Assembly (NCBI RefSeq): GCF_032362555.1
Contig: NC_083524.1
Coordinates: 4,884,001-4,948,000 of the forward strand
Direction of reading: 5' to 3'
Source: Amyelois transitella
Taxonomy: Eukaryota; Arthropoda; Insecta; Lepidoptera; Pyralidae
DNA length: 64,000 nucleotides
This document shows, piece by piece, positions 55,916 to 64,000 of this stretch (the stretch's first letter is position 1; each line of letters opens with the position of its first letter). A program made the position numbers and the translations under genes. A model generated the notes under the pieces. It did not search any database and had not been told where the DNA came from. It saw only the letters and a list, made by a program, of their open reading frames with translations.

Positions 55916-58150
55916 TTAGATGTGTTTTAATTTGTCTGCTTCCATAAAATCTTCATTTGATTTTCATCTTAATTAAAATTTTTTCATTGACGTAAACAAG
56001 CCGATCAGTATATGTTGCAGGTAACATAAAAATCTTCAAACTGATATTTTATTATTTTTATTTTTCAGACATGCTTTGCTCTGTGCCCGTTTAAGAAAGC
56101 ATTTAAACTTACAATTGTATCTACAAAGTGTACGTCCGGCTCAGTTTACGTAATTTTTATGTAAGGAACCGGACTAAAACGTGGTTAGCCTGTTAATAAG
56201 GTGGGTATTATAAAGTATTATGTACTTATAATCTCAACATGTAACGAACAACCAAAGAAACGGAAATATAGTAATATGATTAAATTATTTCTATAGGCTG
56301 CTTGTTGTAGGGAATGTTTTTTGTTTCATATTTTTTTATTTACGCATGCATGGCAAATGCAAGGTCCGGCACATGCAGTGAAAAATATACCTGCAGTATT
56401 AAAACTTTCTAGTGATAACGTATTTTTTTTTATAATGAACCTTATCGGTATACGATACGCCAGGTTAACAGCTTTTTCCTCTGAGTCCCATTTTTTCACG
56501 AAGCTTTTCTTAATTACTAAGTCTGCCCTTTGTATATTTTTTTGTGAAATAAAGTTTTCAATAAATAAATAGGTAAATCTTAACATACTGCTTTTTCTAT
56601 TGTTACCTTAAATCGTATGGAGCTTTGTACCACTTGACACAGCGCTATTTAGATAACACAGCGAAATTAAAGAGATATTTACTTAAGTAGTATCGACCTA
56701 AGAAAATCCTAAAAAATAATTAATTTGTTGGCGAATATACCTCGCCAACCTGCCTATGCATAGACGTCGTTTTAAGCTGGTTTCTCGATGTTATTATATG
56801 GGTCAGCGTAAACCAGTTTTCTTGCACTTTCTGACTAGCAACATTAATATTGAAATCATTCGCATATGGTCGGATATTTTGTAACTAAATTCTCGTTTCG
56901 TTATGCAGTAAAACCTGAAGGCAAATCATCAGCAGGCTACAGTTAGCCGTATATTTTGATAAATTTCAAATATTAATTTTTTAAGCTTTTTACTCATGAG
57001 CAAATTTCAAAGAAAAAATCTTGGAAGAATAACAATATATTAATTTGATTATATGATAGAAGACGTCATGAGGAATCCTGCACATGCAAGCAACTGGATA
57101 TGTTACCATCGGTTTGTTTCCCCTGCAAAGGTTGTGGAGCGGAGGTCAGGCTTCTTCTTCTATCCTTCTTATGGGCGAACCCCAGGTTCTTCGCCAGAGA
57201 GGTGAGGAAGTCACAAAGACACATGCTAATGATTAAGAATAGATTCATACATAAAGTGGACTATATAAAAACTACAAGCCCAGGTGAACATTGATAATTT
57301 AACAATAAGAAACAATGCCTTGAATCACATTTTTAATAAGAAGTTTTTTAAGAATCATTACATTACATTTTCCATTTAATAATTACTTAAACCTAAAATG
57401 TTTTATTGCCTTTCTCTGAAATAAAACGGAGTTGAAATCAGCATTAAACTTGTTTTAAAGCTTACTTTCTCATTTCAGACATTTCATTGATTATATTTTT
57501 ATCCAATGTGTACTTTTAACTTTAACTCCTTAATGTCGATGGTCTATCCTTATATTATTGAGAGAATATATTATTTAGAGAAAATATTATTATTGGACGA
57601 CATTTGGCACAGAGATAGACTACATTAGGCTACTTATTATCTGAAAATTCCCAAGGGAGCAAAGCTTCACTCAAAGACTATGGTATCATAAATTTCTTTA
57701 TGATTGGGATATGCCAATAAACATAAATTTGTTTTCATTCAACAAAAAAGTGAAATTCTAAACCATTGAACTTTGATGCCAGATTGCCCGATAAAGTCTT
57801 ACCTATAAGAATGGTGGAGATTATCTTTATAAATATCTTTGTAAAGGCAAATTTTCATCGCGTGGAACGCTTATCATATCATAGCTATAATTAGAGTTAA
57901 TCTATTTTATCACTAAAACATAGTAGCAAATATCTCGATAGTACATTGTTTATTGTTATTATGTATTATCATGCCACTTATCTTTTACAAATGGTTCATT
58001 ATTGCTTTAGTAGATGCTCATCTTGAAGATGGTTTTATCGTTAATATGTTCATTTTACTCTCGCTATTGGTGTCAAGATGGAATTTTGTACTTGTATTAG
58101 TTACATAATGTCATTGACTTGCTTTTTACTACGCTTTTATTAGCTTGGGT

Positions 58151-58156
58151 TGTATG

Positions 58157-58186
<30 letters not shown>
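58151..58186. repeat. (TATG)n microsatellite
   Basis: Eight uninterrupted TATG units. The sequence after it (CAACTTGAAACTTTGCACAC, on to about 58430) looks like a transposon remnant, so the array may be a retroposon tail. The open frame at 58244-58573 lies in this remnant. Confidence 0.85.
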
Positions 58187-58187
<1 letters not shown>

Positions 58188-59120
58188 CGGAATCTTTGAG
58201 CTTAATTTTCACTGATTTCTAAACGTCTGATCAACTTGAAACTTTGCACACGTATCAAGGACCGATGACAATGCAATATTTTGATAAGAGTTTCTCATTA
58301 TCCTTATTAAAACTGCCAGGATTAATAAATTCATTTTTAGATCCTTCGTATGAGAGTAAGAGAGACAGAGATAGCACCAGTGCCAGTAATCTCCATACAA
58401 GAAACCAAGAAGTTCTGACGTATAAGGAGTCCAAAAAGAGATGTAATATATTTCCATATAATGTTACTATTAACCTGAGGCTTTTTTATTTCATCGCATT
58501 GCTCCATTTAGAATTACCATTAGAAACAATAGTAGAATTAGTAGAATATTTTAAAACAATAAAAAATATATAAGTAATAAAACAAAAGTAATAAATGAAA
58601 ATTGAACAACTAAATTTACAACAATACAAGAATAAAGTTACTACCTACAGAACTTTGCGATATTTAATACGTATTTAACATATTAATGCGATTCTTGAAT
58701 TAACATTATGTAACTTTTGCATATTTATAATAGCAACACTGTAATACTCGCTTGGAAAATGAGTGACAGTTTGTTTATTTATGTAAAATAAGTTTTGCAG
58801 TAAGTTTTGAATTCGATTCTAACACCTGTAAACTTTCTTTCTGTTTTTTTACCGGTGCCTGTGTATTTACCTATTTGCACTTTGTTTTGTGCTGATAACT
58901 TGTCGTTATTTGGAGTTTGGAATCTTCCGTTGAGTCGAGCTTTGTTCTTCCGGATATTCGTGTGATTTTATCATCTGAGATTGGACTCTGACTGTGTTCA
59001 CTGTGTTGTGCAGATATTTTGAGATAGGACTCCTGTAAAAAGTACCTGATTATTTGAGATAGGGGTCCCAAGTTTGTGTTTGTTTTTGTGAAAGACAGAT
59101 TTTACTACAAAAGTGCCACG

Positions 59121-59169
59121 ATGTCTTCAGATAAACATTGTTGCGTTCCTGGTTGTAAAGGCAGTGGAG
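59121..59169 (+). CDS. THAP-domain first exon (partial or orphan)
   Basis: ATG at 59121 opens MSSDKHCCVPGCKGSG and stops at a good donor (GAG|GTATGT, phase 1). A Met, a few polar residues, then C-x-V-x-G-C is the start of the THAP zinc domain (C2CH) found in transcription regulators and P-element-like transposases. No continuing exon with the AVPTY/HxFP part was found before the foldback at 59743. It may be a host gene whose next exons are beyond the window, or a leftover of a P-like transposon. About 250 bp of leader-like sequence precede it. Confidence 0.4.
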
Positions 59170-59334
59170 GTATGTTTGAAATATTTTTGTTCCTGTATCA
59201 ATCTGCCTCTTAATCTTGTGGTTTGATTCCTGGCAAGGCCACAATCGAAAATTGTTATGTTTGCTGGATAGTCAAAAATATTATTAACAGTGATTTATCA
59301 CTATAAAATTCTTTTCAACTGGGTTTAACAATCA

Positions 59335-59495
59335 TCATACATACATGCATACATATAATCACGTCTATATCCCTTGCGGGGTAGACAGAGCCAACAGTCT
59401 TGTAAAGACTGATAGGCCACCTTCAGCTATTGGGCTTTAAGATAGAATTGAGATTCAAATAGTGACAGGTTGCTAGCCCATCGCCTAAAAAAGAA
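59335..59495 (-). repeat. (TATG)n-tailed interspersed repeat, copy 17
   Basis: Inverse copy, well preserved (ATAATCACGTCTATATCCC, CTTGCGGGGTAGACAG, GACAGGTTGCTAGCCCATCG), cut off at AAAAAAGAATC. The open frame 59470-59694 begins in it. Confidence 0.8.
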
Positions 59496-59742
59496 TCATG
59501 ATGATGAGAATATTATGAGATTTAATCCAATCAGGCCACATATAACTTTAAGAAAGTTAGTTGTGAAAACCTCCGGCGATGGGTGCATGGTTGCGAAAGT
59601 CATTTCTAGTAAGATAGTTATACAGCGTAGTAGAAGTAGTAGGAAGTTAACACTTCTACCAAAAAATAATTGTATAAAAAAACTAAAAAACTAGGCGTTT
59701 TATTGCTAATCAAACTAAAAAATAGAAAATAAATAATAGTTT

Positions 59743-60205
59743 AAAAAAAACTAAAAAACTACGCTTTATTGCTAATCAAACTAAAAAATAGAAAATAAAA
59801 TTTAAAGACAAAGGAATTATAAAACAGTAGTAGCAAGTCGAACAATCGGTTATAGTCAATTACCTCGGATTAAAATTATAACAAAATTAAATTTATAAAC
59901 AAAACAATTTAAATCAGAGTAAAAAGCGTGGGGTGCATTTTACTTCATTTTCATAACTCTCTTGTCATAAATATATGCTTATAGAATGATTTTAATATTT
60001 ACTACATCAGGCACCCCACGCTTTTTACTCAGATTTAAATTGTTTTGTTTATAAATTTAATTTTGTTATAATTTTAATCCGAGGTAATTGACTATAACCG
60101 ATTGTTCGACTTGCTACTACTGTTTTATAATTCCTTTGTCTTTAAATTTTATTTTCTATTTTTTAGTTTGATTAGCAATAAAGCGTAGTTTTTTAGTTTT
60201 TTTTT
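59743..60205. mobile_element. long foldback element, arms of about 195 bp
   Basis: Left arm 59743-59936 and right arm 60011-60205 are inverse complements with one substitution (AATCAGAG against CTCAGATT read inverted) plus one base in an A-run, around a 74-bp loop. The first about 55 bp of the left arm is also repeated directly just upstream at 59682-59735. No coding capacity and no obvious target duplication. If transcribed it would form a very long hairpin RNA. Confidence 0.85.
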
Positions 60206-61743
60206 ATAGCTATAATATTATATTATCATACTTGAAATGAAGGATAATCTTAATATATACTCATTTAAATATACCTATAAACAATTAGACGATGTACAAT
60301 GATTTTACGTAGGAATAATATATTTTTTTTATTATCTTTCATTCATGTAACATTTTCTTCTTGTGAAAAGCTTAAGCAAAATTTGTATACTCTGTTGCCT
60401 GCCTTATCAACTTGCCTTAAAAAATTTCATGCAATTAAATAAATCAAAATGTAGTTACGGTATAATTTTGTTTTATTTTTTATATGTAGTGAACAAAACG
60501 TATACCTATAGACAATATCGCAGTTTTCCTTAATAATTATTTAATTTATTGTGGTATTTGAACCTAGGTAGCCCTAAGTTGAGTCTTTCTACCTTAAAAG
60601 AGATGAAATCAAGATATACATACGTGTACGAAGTAGAAGTGACGTATTTTCCCCCTGTCATTGTACAAATTTATTTACTGCTTGTAAGCGTGTGCTAAAA
60701 TCAGTTGTTAATAACAAATTTCGTAAAGCAGTTGCTATTTCCACCTCGACGTAGAACTAAAAGCCTCGTAACATGAGAATGACACTCGTTAGACAATGTA
60801 TGTATATATAATATCGCGATCTAAACAGCTGTCTGTTGCACAACTCTGTTCCCAGTGGTTTACATCTCCATTGTGAAGATTTTTCAGGCCTAAAATAAAG
60901 CCGCCATGTTTTTTTTAGTTTTACGCAACTACAGCCTAGTTGACGCTATGGTTATCTCTGGTTGACTTCTACATTTACAAGCATACATGATCGCGCCTTA
61001 TTCCTGAAGGAATAGACAAACATATGTATATATACATAATTCCACGATCCCTGCGAAACGAAATTATTTCGTTTAATTAATCTTATCAATGGAACATACA
61101 CATATAACCTTTGTAATTTTATTTCTTGTGATTATTAGTCTCGATATTTTCTGTGTACATAATTAGTAAATAAATAAATACTTATAATTAAGTTGTTGAA
61201 AGAAACTTACAAAAAAATGTGGACCCCGGGCCTTGAACCACTACTGTGGAATTGGTGCATTTGGGAATATCAATACAACTTTTTGGTGAAAGAAACATTT
61301 CTTAAATAAAACAGACCTAGGTTGACTGGTAGATAATGCAGCTAGCATTAGGTCCGCCAATTGTGATATACATTTGTATTTAGTACAATAAAGTTTAAAT
61401 AAATATTACAGTTCTCCTAACAAATTACTTTTCTACTAACCATATTTTCGCATTGTAATAATCAACAAAAATACGTATCAACATTTCAGTACCTAAATCT
61501 GTATTTCAGTAGGTAACTTAAGAAATGAGCTTTATGTATTTCGTTAATCGAGTCATTATCATTGCTCATTAGCGTTATATAGGAACAGTTAGCGATGTCG
61601 TGAGCCGACATACGCTGAATAAAATCGAAAGTGGTGAAAACAAAGCTGTGACGCAACCGCTCTACTCCACTTGTTAGGGCTATTCTACAACCGATGGACG
61701 GTGCACGGTCAGTAAAATAATGAAATATTTTTTTATTTTTATA
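60206..61743. other. gene-poor region
   Basis: AT-rich. Only a short inverse fragment of the (TATG)n repeat near 60980-61030 was recognised. Nothing else. Confidence 0.5.
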
Positions 61744-61955
61744 CTAGAGGCCACCTGCGACTTCGTCCGCGTGGAAACCCTATCAATCCCGCGGGCACTC
61801 TGGGATAAAAAGTAGCCTTTATGTTATTCTGGGTCTTCAGCTACCTACATACCAAATTTCATTGTAATCGATTCAGTAGTTTTTGCGTGAAAGCGTAACA
61901 CACATCCATACTGACATACTCACAAACTTTCGCATTTATAATATTAGTAGAATTT
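61744..61955 (+). repeat. RTE-like LINE/SINE 3' tail, copy 2
   Basis: Same blocks as 8563-8770: CTAGAGGCCACCTGCGACTT, GGATAAAAAGTAGCC, TTTTTGCGTGAAAGCG, ending TTATAATATTAGTAGAAT. Confidence 0.8.
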
Positions 61956-61961
61956 CTATTA

Positions 61962-62050
61962 TCTGGCTCAGAGAATCATGGTTCCCATTCTACCAGTCTT
62001 CTGGGCACACTCCCTTAGATTAATTTGATACTATGTTGGGACTTTACAAT
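61962..62050 (+). mobile_element. LINE ORF 3' fragment, short decayed copy
   Basis: TTATCTGGCTCAGAGAATC and TCTTCTGGGCACACTCCC match the end of the better copy at 63720-63800. It directly follows the RTE-like tail. Confidence 0.65.
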
Positions 62051-63159
62051 AAGCAAAGTTACTTGTTAATTAATATTTATTTTTCTTAGGGGTAGTTTTA
62101 GTTTATAATAGTATTCATATGATTACAAATATTTAATTAGGTACCATTAATTATTATTCTTATCTTTTTTGCTACCGCTACGCTCTACTTACAGTCCATC
62201 GGTCAAACAAATCCAGTTTGCGTTGTCACGCACGACTGAATGGTTGACGGATCACCCCAATAGCTTTTATTATTGTTGACAAGCCTATCTTTAAACTTAA
62301 ACGTGACTTGACTATTACGAGTTTTATGCCAGAGGTTATGTGTTTCTAGGAGAGTTTATCTGAGCTATTTCTATTTAAAAATTAATCTATTTGAGCCCTG
62401 AGGCGCAATGGTAATTAATTTCTTTGTTTATGACGTTAGCTTGATTTTGCTGTACATAAAAAAGGTTATTTTATTTAGTGTTTTATTGTATACTAGCTTC
62501 CCCCCGCGACTCCGTCCGCGCGAAAGTCGGTCATCGCGTGGATGGTTTATTTTTCCATTTTGAGTAACTCTGACAATGACATCTTATAAATATCTATTGG
62601 ACCCAATTACGGCTAGGCCTATAATAATTAAGGAGATCCCTCTATTGAGCTACTGCTGTTGAGTTCCCGTTCTGTAGAAAGTAGTCCGGTCAATTTAGAC
62701 CAAAAAATAAGAATGAAGCTACATTACTTCCCATCAAGCTGAAAATGAGTATAATTGTTTAAAACACAATCAAAAACAAATCAAAATAAGGAAAACAAAA
62801 TACCCAAGGTCAAAGGTAAAAAAATGGGGTTTTCACGATTTTCTTCAAAACGGTAAGTTTTATTGGAAAATTACCTCAGACATAGATTGTAGATCATAAA
62901 GTTATCTATAAAAAGGAATCAATATTTTTTTTCAACAAAGCTACCGTTTCTGAGATATAACGATGGAAAAAGTTGCAAGCGTCATAATATGTATAAGCAC
63001 GTCTCGTATATACTCTGTGTAGCAGTAATATAAGTAAAAATATTGTTCTGTCGGTAATTTTAACTTGAATTCAAAATATAAAATATACATAAGTATAATG
63101 AAACCCAGTCCCTTCATTTATACTGTAGTGAAACCTTGACACAACATCTGTCTCTCTGT
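62051..63159. other. gene-poor region
   Basis: AT-rich. A fragment starting CTAGCTTCCCCCCGCGACTC (62493-62540) belongs to the RTE-like tail group. The block near 62690-63000 (AAAACGGTAAGTTTTATTGG, CTGAGATATAACGATGG) looks repetitive. No gene was seen. Confidence 0.45.
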
Positions 63160-63830
63160 TTAATTGTGTACGTGGCTAGGGTCGTATACCTGCTTTATCT
63201 CAGAATGCTCAACACATGAAATACCGTTAGTCTTTAATAATAGTAGTACTTGCGGGGGTACCGTTGACGGCTATGGACACCAGAGCCTCTCATGCCGGAT
63301 GCCTCTCATGGATTGCCGGCCGTTTAGGGCGCCATGCCGCCCTAAATAATATAATCCTTCGTGCTCTTGCCACCATCCATGTTCCAGTCCTTCTAGAACC
63401 AAACGGTCTGGCTCGGGATGATGGCAAGAGACCGGATGGTATGACTTTGGTACCCTGGAGATTGGGGCGGCCTTTGGTGTGGAAAGCTACTTGTGTCGAC
63501 ACACTTGCGCCGTCTCATCTTCAGGTTACTAAATCTAAGGCCGGTTCTGCTTCAAATGAGGCAAAAAACCTCAGAAGGCGCAAATATGTAGGTATCGGTA
63601 ATACCTATATGTACTTTTGAACATTTTGGGGTAGAATCTCTGGGACCGGGGGGCCATCTGCCCATCAGCTTTTCTGACAATTGTCGAAGAAGCTGATTGA
63701 GGTATCTCTTGACTGGAGGGCTGGAAATTATCTGGCTCAGAGAATCAGCATTGCCATTCAAATTGGCAATTCTGCCAGCCTTGTGGGCACACTCCCGCAC
63801 GTTGATACTATGCAGGGACTGTACAATTTA
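63160..63830 (+). pseudogene. LINE reverse-transcriptase ORF, C-terminal part, broken
   Basis: In one frame at 63264-63620 it reads RALATIHVPVLLEPNGLARD, KRPDGMTLVPWRLGRPLVW and ATCVDTLAPSHL, then LRRRKY. After a stop it continues as GVESLGPGGPSAHQLF, a second stop, and DWRAGNYLAQRISIAIQIGN. This PDG-x-TLxPW-x-x-GRPLVWD-T tail is found at the C-terminus of reverse-transcriptase ORFs in many animal LINE copies. In-frame stops show it is dead. 5'-truncated; the clade was not assigned. Confidence 0.7.
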
Positions 63831-63874
63831 TTAATTAAATTTTAGTTTGTAATCATCTTTTTTCTTTCTCATCA

Positions 63875-63922
63875 AATTAAAACTAAAACTACTTATAAAA
63901 ATAAGTAGTTTTAGTTTTAATT
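63875..63922. repeat. perfect 21-bp inverted repeat
   Basis: Arms 63875-63895 and 63902-63922 are exact inverse complements around a 6-nt loop TAAAAA. They sit just after the broken LINE, possibly its 3' terminal structure. Confidence 0.85.
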
Positions 63923-64000
63923 GGATTAAATTGTAATCTCTATTATTGTCCTAAGATGATTTTGCTTCACTTAGGATTATTCAAATTTTTTTAAATAATA

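Larger units (their letters stand above)
53716..58150. other. gene-poor region
   Basis: Holds two forward (TATG)n-tail repeats (54333-54590, 55662-55915), an inverse LINE tail (54960-55110) and a diverged repeat near 57062-57190 that is the inverse counterpart of the block at 44270-44440. No gene was recognised. The overlapping open frames at 56321-56586 have no coding features. Confidence 0.5.

Noticed and set aside
58209-58573. Overlapping open frames after the TATG array
   Set aside because: Both lie in a block that looks like a transposon remnant and show no domain or splice support.
1-64000. CRISPR arrays, operons, rRNA genes
   Set aside because: No regularly spaced identical repeats with unique spacers, no compact gene clusters with ribosome-binding sites, and no rRNA sequence was seen.

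Overview
The window is AT-rich eukaryotic DNA with short exons, GT-AG introns and dense retroposon debris. It is almost certainly from a moth or butterfly. The evidence is a high-copy interspersed repeat ending in (TATG)n, tRNA-derived SINEs, RTE-like and other LINE tails, and insect-type genes. There is no prokaryotic gene organisation, CRISPR array or rRNA. Most genes were assembled by hand from splice sites, and every complete exon set given here sums to a whole number of codons.

Layout. (1) 1-5.8 kb: the first two coding exons of a WIPI4/Wdr45-type autophagy gene (minus strand, continuing off the left edge), head to head with a four-exon gene for a 222-residue protein of unknown function (plus). 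(2) 6.5-12 kb: two small minus-strand genes for secreted or membrane proteins, each with a five-codon first exon. (3) 15.2-18.4 kb: an intronless DNA/RNA non-specific nuclease of the insect dsRNase type, followed by a three-exon secreted protein with possible dibasic processing sites (both plus). (4) 19.9-49.7 kb: a nine-exon GH27 alpha-N-acetylgalactosaminidase gene (minus), about 30 kb long because of a 23-kb second intron. Decayed partial copies of exons 5 and 7 lie just downstream of the originals. (5) 49.7-64 kb: gene-poor, with repeats, a THAP-like first exon, a near-perfect 195-bp-arm foldback and LINE 3' ends.

The most striking structure is a nest of transposons in the large GH27 intron. 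A young Ty3/gypsy retrotransposon (32644-39478) has 242-bp LTRs that read as identical, a TATA target duplication and a tRNA-Pro-type primer site. Its gag-pol frame is interrupted by an apparently intact MULE DNA transposon (34592-36752). That element has an 8-bp target duplication, about 129-bp terminal inverted repeats and a 454-residue FLYWCH + MULE transposase on the opposite strand. Its ends carry a palindromic decamer (CAACYRGTTG-like) on a strict 38-bp grid, starting 31 bp from each terminus, which looks like a transposase-binding array.

The genes do not form a pathway. They cover autophagy (Wdr45), extracellular or gut nucleic-acid degradation (nuclease), lysosomal glycan breakdown (GH27) and three or four lineage-specific secreted or structural proteins. 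Family assignments rest on motifs read by eye; no database search was possible.
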